Notes under the pieces: generated by a model
Told to the model about the DNA's origin: nothing
The model's input: only the letters and a program-made list of their open reading frames with translations
The model's database searches: none
Shown here: positions 1 to 8,300 of the stretch, piece after piece
How the letters are laid out: every line of letters starts with the position of its first letter
Position numbering within the stretch: position 1 is the stretch's first letter
Origin: Candidatus Paceibacterota bacterium
GTDB lineage: Bacteria > Patescibacteriota > Minisyncoccia > Phycocordibacterales > CAINVO01
DNA length: 15,561 nt
Reading direction: 5' to 3'
Assembly (NCBI GenBank): GCA_028714275.1
Contig: JAQTMP010000016.1
Location: 1-15,561, forward strand
Position numbers and translations under genes: made by a program

Positions 1-27
1 TCTTCAGCGGCGCTGGTGGGCGGTGGT
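1..27 (+). pseudogene. comM: comM, 5' part, interrupted by the transposon
   Basis: Read in frame from base 1, this gives SSAALVGGG. Joined to the right flank after removing the element and one copy of the 5-bp duplication, it continues SHPRPGEISLAH. That string is characteristic of the Mg-chelatase-like AAA+ protein ComM (YifB), a helicase that promotes branch migration during natural transformation. The insertion falls directly after the third glycine. The comM frame stays open into the transposon for 35 more codons and stops at TAG 133..135, so a truncated ComM with a transposon-encoded tail is expected. Identification rests on about 20 residues, but these are highly distinctive and agree with the known target of this transposon type. 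Confidence 0.88.
23..27. repeat. Left copy of 5-bp target-site duplication (GTGGT)
   Basis: GTGGT lies immediately outside the TGTGAC left terminus and is repeated immediately outside the right terminus. A 5-bp duplication is the hallmark of Tn7-family insertion. The perfect match means the two ends belong to one insertion event and the host junctions have not been rearranged since. Confidence 0.93.
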
Positions 28-54
28 TGTGACTTCCACCAATTAAAGCTACAT
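28..54 (+). repeat. Left terminal inverted repeat including TnsB-site-like repeat L1
   Basis: The terminus opens TGTGACTTCC and contains the 17-bp repeat ACCAATTAAAGCTACAT at 38..54. The matching right end read inward differs at three of 27 positions. The 17-bp unit recurs six times in the two ends, as expected of TnsB binding sites in Tn7 relatives. Confidence 0.9.
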
Positions 55-57
55 TCT

Positions 58-74
58 GACAATAGCTGCTACAA
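58..74 (+). repeat. TnsB-site-like repeat L2 (left end)
   Basis: GACAATAGCTGCTACAA is a second copy of the end repeat, three bases inside L1. Its inner half matches R3 and R4 of the right end best. No third left copy is seen before the first gene at 117, so the left end is compact with two sites against four on the right. Confidence 0.8.
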
Positions 75-116
75 CACAGACATTCTCGCTCAGACCGTGG
101 GGCCTTTTGGTGGATC

Positions 117-1904
117 ATGGAAAAAATTCCCCTAGAAAAAGCCCACGCCCCGGTTTTCATAGACATAGGCAATCTGACTGACAGACGCTTTATGGTCTGG
201 TGGTATGGGGTGCTGTCGCCCAACCGCTCCGACAAATACCAGCCAAAAGTGACTGTCCTGTTTCGCGAAATCGATGGCGAAGGGATTTTACTGAATAATT
301 TTCAATGCAAGCGCGTTAACGTCACCAGCCTAGGGTTTATGCGCATAGGAACTGTATGGCACGACGGCAAACTGGTCGCCAGAGCCAGTTACACCACCAA
401 GATACTTGACGTCAATTTTTCACCAGCCGGATGGCACTACTCTTCCATAGGTAAAAACGCCATATCAGATGAGCGTAGACTCATTCCCCGTGATATGTAC
501 CCCATATTCACGGGTTGTCCCAATGCGATGGCTGACAGTTGGCTGCTCCACTTCTCTACAGAGGATGAAAATACATCATCGCTTCTGATTCCTTGTATGG
601 AGTTTTTCTCCCGCTGCTATGGATTTTCCGAAACAGTCAAACGTATATTAGTGACCTTGCCTTGGAGTGCTGCTGAACGGCGATTTTTTGCCACACCATC
701 TGAACCATTGCCATCCAACCCGGGAACATGGGCAATTTGTCTGGGCCGAGACATGCTTGACGACGATGCCCTTTTCCTCGCACACCTGAAATACGATTCC
801 TATGCGCGTAACCAAGCAAAGCAAATTTGGTCTCAGGCAGAAAGCATGTCGGGCACCAAACCTATTTTCCTGAAAGTGTCGCCATGGAATCAGGGGCTAG
901 GCAAGATCCGCGTAGCTGGGATCAACATTCCAAAAACAAAAACATTCCTAGCTCTGAACATACTCGGCATGTCTCCACCGAAGAGCCCAAATATCTTATA
1001 TGATCGTGCGAACACAAATAAAACTGGAGAAGCGGACGAAGAAACGATAAATGGATCGGCATGGACAGGCGCTGTACGCGTGACCTGTACTTTGGTCCCA
1101 GAAGGGTTGTCACTGACCGAAGATGAAGCGCCCGATCAAGGAACAGGGGCTGTAGACCTGGATGAATCGAAATGGGAGTGGCTTGGGAGATCGCCCGTAT
1201 TAATCCCTATCAGGCGATCGCGCACGCAAAGCACGAGGGATGGAAAGGCAATTATCAGCCCAGCCTTCAATTCGGCAGTCTCTGCCGGTGAACCCCATGG
1301 TACAGGCAAGGACACTGGACGTGCGTCTATCCACGAGCCGATCCAGCTAGAATCAAGTGGTGCTTTATTAGATATGTGGGAAGCTCTCCGCCGACTAGCC
1401 AAACAATATAGTGAGAATATCTTTGACATCGGATTTTATACGTTAAAAAATGGCGCGCAGAGTGGTGTGAGACCATTAATGATACCCTTCCCATCACTCA
1501 ACAAGGGGAACAAGGGCTATACTTGGTCAATCATTGATACCACACCGAAGCGCCAACGTGGTGTCTCGGTTATATGGATTCGATCCAGCGTAGGTTATGT
1601 GTTCATAATAGAGATAGAACGACGCACATGGACAGAGACTCAATCCGATGGAACTACGAAAAACATAGAAGATTCATTTAGTGGTCTGGTTTTCCGACTC
1701 GATAAAGAAAAGGAAATAGGTAAATGGATCACATTAGTCATGCAGAATCTTCCGCTAACTAATGGGGTGTTTAGCACAGGCTTGCTAAAATCCTGCCCAG
1801 GACAGGCTTGGACGTTCCCGCATAGGAATTCAAAAAGTAACAAAGTGGCTTGCGAATCAGCAGCACGGAATGCGTTGAAAAAGGTAGGAGTGGTACTATA
1901 CTGA
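117..1904 (+). CDS. tnsE: TnsE-like transposition target selector (595 aa)
   Basis: This is a 595-residue soluble protein without obvious enzyme motifs. It resembles Tn7 TnsE (538 aa) in overall order: an N-terminal strand followed by an aromatic segment (APVFIDIGNL... RRFMVWW); a middle IPxxE/FxxR-like region near residues 160-185; a Trp-led basic stretch near residues 350-375; an EPHGTG-like segment near 395; then a mixed alpha/beta C-terminal region. In Tn7, TnsE directs insertion to replicating DNA, especially conjugating plasmids, through the sliding clamp. The resemblance was judged by eye from memory of TnsE, so the name is probable rather than certain. The gene begins 43 bp inside the inner left repeat, preceded by a modest GGTGG Shine-Dalgarno. 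It faces the opposite way to, and lies over 7 kb from, the tnsABC operon, whereas Tn7 has tnsE last in that operon. The truncated comM frame runs 19 nt past its ATG, so it could be co-expressed with comM. Confidence 0.6.
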   Translation: MEKIPLEKAHAPVFIDIGNLTDRRFMVWWYGVLSPNRSDKYQPKVTVLFREIDGEGILLNNFQCKRVNVTSLGFMRIGTVWHDGKLVARASYTTKILDVNFSPAGWHYSSIGKNAISDERRLIPRDMYPIFTGCPNAMADSWLLHFSTEDENTSSLLIPCMEFFSRCYGFSETVKRILVTLPWSAAERRFFATPSEPLPSNPGTWAICLGRDMLDDDALFLAHLKYDSYARNQAKQIWSQAESMSGTKPIFLKVSPWNQGLGKIRVAGINIPKTKTFLALNILGMSPPKSPNILYDRANTNKTGEADEETINGSAWTGAVRVTCTLVPEGLSLTEDEAPDQGTGAVDLDESKWEWLGRSPVLIPIRRSRTQSTRDGKAIISPAFNSAVSAGEPHGTGKDTGRASIHEPIQLESSGALLDMWEALRRLAKQYSENIFDIGFYTLKNGAQSGVRPLMIPFPSLNKGNKGYTWSIIDTTPKRQRGVSVIWIRSSVGYVFIIEIERRTWTETQSDGTTKNIEDSFSGLVFRLDKEKEIGKWITLVMQNLPLTNGVFSTGLLKSCPGQAWTFPHRNSKSNKVACESAARNALKKVGVVLY

Positions 1905-2215
1905 ACTTTAGGGCGTATTCCGGGGAGACAACAAGACCGCCTGTATGCGCGAGTCATCTGCGTCCAGGACATCCGGCCCGCACGGACGTCTTGGTAGCGC
2001 TGCAGGTACTGGGTGGGTGCCATGAGCATGAGGGGTGCGTGACCACATCGGACTAGGCTCTAGGTAGACGAGTGGTTGCCTTGGGTGCAAATATCCATTG
2101 GCAGCCTCAAGACTTCATTTCCTTTGAGCGCGTTGCACGGAGTGTCTGGGAAACATCTGCCTGCATGGAGCATGTAGTCGTCCGATTCGCAGTTGAAAAA
2201 AGTTAAGAGGGAGGC
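1905..2215. other. Intergenic spacer between tnsE-like gene and the transferase gene
   Basis: These 311 bases hold no convincing gene. On the minus strand a short reading frame (about 1908..2029) resembles the helix-turn-helix start of some transposases but is too short and weak to name. No strong hairpin with a T-run follows the tnsE-like gene. The last bases carry the good Shine-Dalgarno of the next gene (GAGGGAGG). The spacer marks the left boundary between transposition gene and cargo. Confidence 0.5.
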
Positions 2216-2944
2216 ATGAAGCGTTTTCAGGGTATTCCTTCAGTAAATGAAGAGGGGGGCTTTATTATTTCTGCGAATACGTTGCAGTCAAACCCCGACG
2301 GCGTTTTTATGCTCGTCAGCTTTGATGTCTCGAAGTTTATGGACAATTTGTATCAGAGGTTGGGGATTTCTTTTACTGAAGAAATCGCCAGTTCTGTAAT
2401 AAAAAGAAGAGCTGAATACCTCGCGGGACGGTATGTGGCAAAACTCGCACTGGAGAGGCTCGGTTTCTTTAAATGTGACATCGAATCGGATGAACGGCGA
2501 TGCCCGCTTTGGCCCATAGGTATCGTCGGCTCAATAAGTCATGCGAAAAACAAGGCACTTTGCGCCGTTTGGCGCACCACGCATACCGATACTATTGGCA
2601 TAGATATCGAGTACTGGATTGCACCATATATCTGTAGCGCACTGGAAGCGCAGGCAGCGGACCGCACGGAGTGCGATCTGCTTGCGGCGTGCGGACTAAC
2701 CTACCATAAGGCGCTCACGCTGTTATTTTCAGCAAAGGAGAGTGTGTTTAAGGCACTTTATCCAAAAGTCGGTTACTATTTCGACTTTTCGGCAATACGA
2801 CTGGCGGCAATTGATACCGAAGCGCACATGCTAATCTTTGTTGTCAATCGAATGCTGGGACCTTATCGCAAGGGTTTCGCGTTGTCAGCAGCATACAAGA
2901 TATTCACGGGAGGGGTGATAGTGCTCGTTCGAATTGGCAATTAG
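2216..2944 (+). CDS. Sfp/EntD-type 4'-phosphopantetheinyl transferase
   Basis: It transfers phosphopantetheine from coenzyme A to the conserved serine of carrier domains, converting apo- to holo-carrier. At 242 aa it has the size of the EntD branch. Family motifs appear in order: KRRAEYLAGRYVAKLAL (63-79), WPIGIVGSISH (99-109), GIDIE with Mg-binding Asp130 and Glu132, and LLFSAKESVFKALYP (169-183) with Glu175. The start is fixed by the Shine-Dalgarno GAGGGAGG just upstream of ATG. The obvious client is Ser564 of the A-T-R protein encoded on the other strand, which would make the cargo independent of host transferases. It is transcribed toward the aminotransferase gene (convergent, 215 bp apart), so it needs its own promoter or read-through from the tnsE-like gene. 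Confidence 0.9.
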   Translation: MKRFQGIPSVNEEGGFIISANTLQSNPDGVFMLVSFDVSKFMDNLYQRLGISFTEEIASSVIKRRAEYLAGRYVAKLALERLGFFKCDIESDERRCPLWPIGIVGSISHAKNKALCAVWRTTHTDTIGIDIEYWIAPYICSALEAQAADRTECDLLAACGLTYHKALTLLFSAKESVFKALYPKVGYYFDFSAIRLAAIDTEAHMLIFVVNRMLGPYRKGFALSAAYKIFTGGVIVLVRIGN

Positions 2945-3159
2945 ACTAATTATAGCCCAGATGTGGTGGCTTCTCTTCCCCCACGCAAGTCCCAGCAACC
3001 CTTAGGATCTTCTGGAACTTGTGGAGGATTTGGTGGATTAAGAGCCGTTCCTACCATGCATATCCAGTTGTCCCTCAAGCCCACTTTACCTTTAACGATT
3101 AATATCGTAACACAGCCTTTCGGGTCCCGCAATAAACTCCAAGAGGCTGCCTAATCAGG
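2945..3159. other. Convergent intergenic spacer
   Basis: The tails of the transferase gene (+) and the aminotransferase gene (-) meet across 215 bp. I see no clear rho-independent terminator. Both strands have short open frames (for example a Pro/Asn-rich one on the minus strand around 3000..3130), but none has a ribosome-binding site or recognisable homology. Confidence 0.5.
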
Positions 3160-4236
3160 TTAAGACACAGAGAACTGTTCAGATAAAACCATCTCGAAAG
3201 CTGCCAGTAAACCAAAGCAGTCGCTTTCGGAACCAATGGTGATTCGCAGGAAGTTTTGGATACGCGGCCCATTGAGATGCCTGACCAGCACTCTGTGTCG
3301 GCGCAAACCAGTCATGAGTTGCGAAGCGGTATAAGTTGGATGGGTTACAAAGATAAAGTTTGTTGACGACGGTAACACGGTCAGCCCCAGATGTCGAAGC
3401 TCTTCTGATATCCATTGGCGTAGTCGCACGATCTCAGCAATGGTGCCGGTGAAGTAACTCTGGTCACCCAGCGATGCGATTGCCGCTACAATCGAAAGCG
3501 ACGTCAAAGGGTACGAGTTAAAGCTGTTTTTGACCAAATCTAAACCCGCGATCAGCTCTGAGTTCCCCAGCGCATAGCCGACGCGGATGCCTGCCAAACT
3601 ACGTGACTTGGAGAAGGTCCGAACTATCAGGAGGTTCGGATAACGATCCAGTAATGGGATTACAGTAGCGCCACTAAAATCCGCATATGCCTCGTCAACG
3701 ATTACAACTTGATTTGGGTGCAACGTCAGCAGATATTCTATCTCAGCGTTGCTGATGGCATGCCCGGTCGGTGCATTGGGGTTTGCTAAAATGACACCCC
3801 CACAAAGTGCTCCATAATCGCGAACGTTGATGCGATAGTTCGCGTCAAGTGGAAGCTCCATATAATCAATATCATATAGCAAACAAAAAGTTTTATAGAA
3901 AGAGTAACTGATGTCCGGCATCAAGATCGGCAGGTCATGCCTAAGTAGTGCGCAAAACGCATGGGCGAGCACTTCGTCAGACCCGTTCCCAACAAAGACG
4001 CTATCGATCTCGACACCATGATAATGCGCAAGCGCCTCGCGCAGAGCTGTGGAATCAGGGTCAGGATAGAGCCTTAACCTGTCGCCTGGCCACACTCGTA
4101 GCGCTTCAATGACCGCGGGCGAGGGACCAAATGGGTTTTCGTTGGTATTCAACTTGACCAAGCCCACCTGATTAGACTGCTCACCCGGAATATATGGGAC
4201 CAAATCAGCCAACGCCGGGCTCCAATACGTACTCAT
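3160..4236 (-). CDS. HisC-family PLP-dependent aminotransferase
   Basis: A 358-residue class I/II aminotransferase of the histidinol-phosphate/aromatic aminotransferase type. Visible landmarks: NTNENPFGPSP (30-40), NGSDEVL (84-90), NPNAPTG (152-158), VDEAYADF (180-187) with Asp181 for the PLP ring nitrogen, RTFSKSRSLAGIRVGYA (206-222) with PLP-binding Lys210, and the carboxylate-binding Arg331 in FLRITIGS. All key residues are present and length is normal, so it should be active. The start follows GGAGGAG. Members act on histidinol phosphate, phenylalanine, tyrosine or related substrates; sequence alone does not say which. Being cargo next to an A-T-R enzyme, it more likely makes an amino-acid precursor or transaminates the released aldehyde/ketone than serves histidine synthesis. 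It is last in the minus-strand cargo operon, 259 bp after the sulfotransferase. Confidence 0.85.
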   Translation of the reverse strand: MSTYWSPALADLVPYIPGEQSNQVGLVKLNTNENPFGPSPAVIEALRVWPGDRLRLYPDPDSTALREALAHYHGVEIDSVFVGNGSDEVLAHAFCALLRHDLPILMPDISYSFYKTFCLLYDIDYMELPLDANYRINVRDYGALCGGVILANPNAPTGHAISNAEIEYLLTLHPNQVVIVDEAYADFSGATVIPLLDRYPNLLIVRTFSKSRSLAGIRVGYALGNSELIAGLDLVKNSFNSYPLTSLSIVAAIASLGDQSYFTGTIAEIVRLRQWISEELRHLGLTVLPSSTNFIFVTHPTYTASQLMTGLRRHRVLVRHLNGPRIQNFLRITIGSESDCFGLLAAFEMVLSEQFSVS

Positions 4237-4317
4237 TCACTCCTCCATGTCCAACAGCATTTTCAGAGCAGCCTTAAAAACATAGCATCTAGCGTTTACT
4301 ATCAGCATTACATTCAT
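4237..4317 (-). CDS. Possible 26-aa small ORF coupled to the aminotransferase
   Basis: An ATG at 4317 preceded by AAAGGTGA (good Shine-Dalgarno spacing) opens a 26-codon frame beginning MNVMLIVNARCYVFKAALK and ending in TGA that abuts the ATG of the aminotransferase gene. A second mini-frame (21 codons from about 4380, beginning MTTSLLNLRS) ends by a 4-base ATGA overlap with this start. The peptide is hydrophobic then basic/acidic and could form one amphipathic helix. It may serve only to couple translation, may be a remnant of a decayed gene, or may be a real peptide. No family recognised. Confidence 0.3.
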   Translation of the reverse strand: MNVMLIVNARCYVFKAALKMLLDMEE

Positions 4318-4495
4318 ATTGTCACCTTTGGCCCCCATTTTGACGAGGCACTCCGCAGATTGAGGAGCGATGTAGTCATTTTAGCGTCTCTGAGAGCATC
4401 CACCCATTCTCCACCTCAATTGTGAACAGCATGCTTGGTACTAGCGAAGGCGTAGTGCATGAAAATATACTACAATCAGCACGGACCGGCCATAC

Positions 4496-5305
4496 TCACT
4501 GCTGAATTTCGTCGGATATTTGACAATCGCCCTGATCCCCTTTACGTCTGTGTCGTTCGGCCTCGTGCCAAGTTCTGTCGGCAATACACTTCATTGCCTG
4601 ATAAATCGGCATCGCTCGTTCGATCATTCGATGGACACGGTCTGGCAGGACAGAAGCGTTCTTCTGCGCCTCCAGCATGAGGCCATTACTATACTGCGCC
4701 TCGTCGTGCCAACCTTCCCACGATTTCCAAGCTGGAATGACCTTTGGCTCCCAACTCAGACTATGCGGCAGGAATGCTACGCCAATGCTGCTACAATATT
4801 CCTTCAGCATCGTCACTGGGTTTCGGAGAAGGTCGTCTGCATCAAATACGATCACAGCCTCAGGTTGCAGGCGCGACGATTCCTCATATATCTCGTAGAG
4901 CGACTCATAGCCAGCTTCAATCCAGTCGAAATCCGGCAGTTTCTTATACATGGACGCGAGCGACTTCTCAGGATGGCGGATGAGGAAGGTACTGATGATC
5001 TGTGAAAGAAACTTGCTTCGTAACGGCGTCCGCATGTGAAACGCGAGTTCTTTGACAAAGCACGGTTTCCCGTTTGCTCGACCCACCCGCTCAATATCGT
5101 CCCAGATTTCCTTGAAAGTGTACCCTGCTTGCACGGGCTGATCGGCGAACCTTGCATGCCCCCTTTCTCCTCCGAAGAAAAAAGCTTGCGAAAATGGCTC
5201 ATGAATAACGTTGAAGTCCCCCCGCTCGATGAAGATTCGTTCGAAGGCGGTGGAGATCGACCGTGGATGCGCCCAGAGAAAGATTGGGTTTGATGTTATT
5301 TTCAT
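4496..5305 (-). CDS. Sulfotransferase-like P-loop protein (269 aa)
   Basis: The fold is that of PAPS-dependent sulfotransferases. The 5'-phosphosulfate loop is WAHPRSISTAFER (11-23). An invariant-looking HEPF follows at 35-38 with a candidate catalytic His35. The 3'-phosphate motif IRHPEKSLAS is at 109-118. The N-terminal WAHPRSxSTAFER...RGDF...HEPF pattern belongs to a broad group annotated as sulfotransferase-like, many of unknown substrate. An upstream ATG at 5389 exists but would overlap the A-T-R gene by 74 bp. The ATG at 5305 is preferred: it has an AGCGGAA Shine-Dalgarno, lies 10 bp after the A-T-R stop, and starts right before the P-loop. The spacing implies translational coupling and a shared pathway. 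It might sulfate the precursor, the carrier-bound intermediate or the product; this is inference. Confidence 0.78.
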   Translation of the reverse strand: MKITSNPIFLWAHPRSISTAFERIFIERGDFNVIHEPFSQAFFFGGERGHARFADQPVQAGYTFKEIWDDIERVGRANGKPCFVKELAFHMRTPLRSKFLSQIISTFLIRHPEKSLASMYKKLPDFDWIEAGYESLYEIYEESSRLQPEAVIVFDADDLLRNPVTMLKEYCSSIGVAFLPHSLSWEPKVIPAWKSWEGWHDEAQYSNGLMLEAQKNASVLPDRVHRMIERAMPIYQAMKCIADRTWHEAERHRRKGDQGDCQISDEIQQ

Positions 5306-5315
5306 ACCAATTCCG

Positions 5316-8300
5316 CTAAACGCAGGTGGTTTTTTTCTGGCTGTGCCATGCTTTAAAACACCTTTTAATATACTCCTTTGGCGTGTCACCTCGCGTAAAT
5401 AACATTGAATTGCCCAGCATCTGTTTGGCCTTATCGTTCGGAAATACGCCAGTTGCGTATCTTGGCAGGCGCAGCAAGTTGTCGAACAGAGTGCCGTGAC
5501 AATTGATGGGATCTAAGAATACCGAGACCAGCGGTCCGAGCGTCTTGGCCGCAAGCTCAGTGTTCAAGATGTGTAACCAGTTTTCATAGCTAATCATCTC
5601 GATTTTGTGGCCCGATTCATTAACCCATTCGGCAAGATCCTTGAGATGCACCGTCCTTTCGTCCAGAATATGGTAGAAGTCTGCAGGAGCAACCAATGCA
5701 AGCCGCGCCATAGCGTCCGCAGCGTTTCGGACCATCGTGAAGTCCATTGAGTAATCGATATCGGGAGCTTTTCCTGTCAGAGCAATTAGCTTCAGCAAGC
5801 GGACATAGAGATCTTGTTCGTGATGCCGCATCGTTTGCGTGTTGCCCCAAAGTCGTGCAGGTCTAAAAATCTTAACGTCTAAACCTTGGCTCTTGACGTC
5901 CATCACGATCTGTTCGGAAACCCACTTGCTCTGTGCGTAGCCACCGAATAGACCTCGACTGTAATGTGAAGAAGATGACTCGCCTGAACTCCCTGTGGCG
6001 GCTTGCGTTGAAAAGAAAACCGCTAGGGTCGAGATGTAATTGAATTTCTTTATTCGCCCTGCGGCCGCAAACCGAAGAATCTGCGCCGTCCCTTTTACAT
6101 TGGTGGGCGCGAGCTGCTCGTAACTCTTGATGAAGTCCACGTCTGCGGCGCAGTGGAAGATAGCATCGATGCTGTGTGAAAGCCGTCGAAATTCGTGGCG
6201 CGACAAACCGAAGTCCACGTCCGTGATATCCCCGACGACAATCTCAATACCTTCTTCCCGGACATTCAAGGGAATGTCGTATTTGTCTAAGGTGCGCTGT
6301 AGGCGCATGACAACTGATAATTCGGCATCCGACCGGACTAGACATGTCACCTCGACGCCAAGACGAACTAAGCTTGCTAGCAGGTGCACACCCAGGAATC
6401 CGGTCGCGCCAGTCAAGAGAAAGTGGTGAGTTGGGTTCTCGCTGCGACTTTCCTGTCGGACAATTGAAAGACAAGGAGCAGCGGGCTTAACATAGATCGA
6501 AAGATCGCCGCTTTCACAAGCTTGTTCCGATCTGGCTACAGAGGCTTTGGTAACTCCTGCTTGTAGCAGCTGTGCTGTCCAGCGGATAGTACCGCGCCCA
6601 TCCAGAAACATGTGGTAGGGTATTCTGCAATGCCACTGCTGAGCGACTCGGTGAAGAATTTGTTGCGCTTCAATAGAGCTTCCGCCACCTGCGTGAAACT
6701 CCGTGTCAATTGAAAACCCGATTGCCAGATCTTTCGGCAACACGTCAAACCAGACATCCCAAAGCGCGGCCTCTATTTCGTTACATCCGGACGGCGGATG
6801 ATGCGTCGTGTCAGATGTTGGCATTGGCAGCCTTTTGATATCTACCTTGCCGTTGATATTCATTGGTATTTCATCCAGTTCGATGATGAACGAAGGGATG
6901 CTATATGCTGGTAATCGTCTGAGAATCGCATCCTTGACATATTGCGCGATGGACTCGCGTGACAGGCGGTTTCGAGTCCAACGCATTACCAAATAGGCGA
7001 TCAGATAGGTGCGTGCAGCGGTCCGCCATGGGCGAACCAGACATTCGGTGACCTCGGGAATGGTTGTAATCGCCTCCCTAACTTCTGCACACTCAATGCG
7101 AAAACCGTTGATCTTGATCTGGTCGTCTAAGCGTTCCACCCACTCCAACTCGTTATTCGGCAATAGGCGACATTTGTCTCCAGTTCGATATGCTTTACCG
7201 ATAGTTGGTAAGTCAACGAATTTTTGTGCGTTTAGCGCAGCATCACCGATATACCCTAGGCGGGTCAGCGATGCGCCGCCGATATACAACTCCCCTACAT
7301 CGCCTTTTGGTACGGGGGCATATTTCTCATCCAGCACCTCCGCAAGGATTCCATAGGTAGGGTGACCGATAGAGACTGGCTCATCCGCTCCGATGACTCC
7401 GCCAGGGTAGAGACGCTTAGTTGCGCAGACCGTCGCCTCGGTTGGGCCATAAGCGTTAATTAACAACCGGCCCACCCCCCAAGTTCGAATGAGTTGGCGA
7501 CTCGGCGCTTCTCCGGCCAAGACAATGGTATTCAGGTCAGGCAGTGGTGGTGGCACGCCGATCGCACTCAGCAATGTAGGCGTCACGACTGCATAGCTGA
7601 TCCGACGCTCTGCCAACATATGGCAAAAGGCCGAAAGTTCGAGTTCTTCTGCGCTGGTGATATACAAGGTGGCACCGGTTGCTAATGCGCCGACGATGTC
7701 GCGGATTGACGCATCAAATCCGAAGGACATGCACAGCGCAATCCGATCGCTGCATTTGATCTCTCCACTGCGAACATGCTCCATGACCATGTTCGTCACG
7801 TTGCCGTGATCGATCTGCACACCTTTGGGATAGCCCGTAGTGCCCGAGGTAAAAATGACATAGGCCCGATTACATTCTCCGACCTCGCTTCCGATCGGGG
7901 CCTCACTGGCCGACTCATGAACGCTTTCCGTAAAGCAACGCTCAATGTTGATGAGACTTGCCAGATCGACGAACTTTTCGGCAGTAGTATCATCGATGAT
8001 CGCGATTGACGCTCCGCTGGTGTCGAGCACATATCTGATTCGCTCTACCGGGGCCATGTTATCCACGGGTATGTAACAACCGCCTAGTTCCCATATCGCC
8101 AATAGCGTTAAGACCCAATTTGTAGACCGTTGGAGGCAGACGGCAACCGCCGAGTCCCTGTCGACTCCCGCAACACGCAATACGTCGGCTAGGTTCCTAG
8201 CTCGCACGAACAGTTCCTGGTAAGTGAAACTACGATCTGCGTCGAATATGGCGACCTTGTCGGGATAGCGTGTCACAGCTGCGTCGAAAAGAATGAAATG

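Noticed and set aside
1908..2029. Minus-strand frame (MAPTQYLQRYQDVRAG...) as a transposase start
   Set aside because: It has a vague helix-turn-helix look but is only about 40 codons, runs into antisense of the tnsE-like gene and lacks convincing family motifs.
2963..3154. 63-codon plus-strand frame in the convergent spacer
   Set aside because: No ribosome-binding site, no recognised homology, low-complexity Gly/Pro composition.
3160..4236. Calling the aminotransferase the housekeeping hisC
   Set aside because: Motifs fit the family, but no other histidine genes are present and it lies in transposon cargo beside an A-T-R enzyme, so no hisC symbol was given.
4520..5005. 161-codon plus-strand frame inside the sulfotransferase region
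   Set aside because: It is antisense to a protein with clear PAPS-binding motifs, and no ribosome-binding site or motif supports it.
5306..5389. Upstream start for the sulfotransferase-like protein
   Set aside because: It would add 28 unconserved residues and overlap the A-T-R gene by 74 bp; the ATG at 5305 has a Shine-Dalgarno and starts just before the conserved loop.
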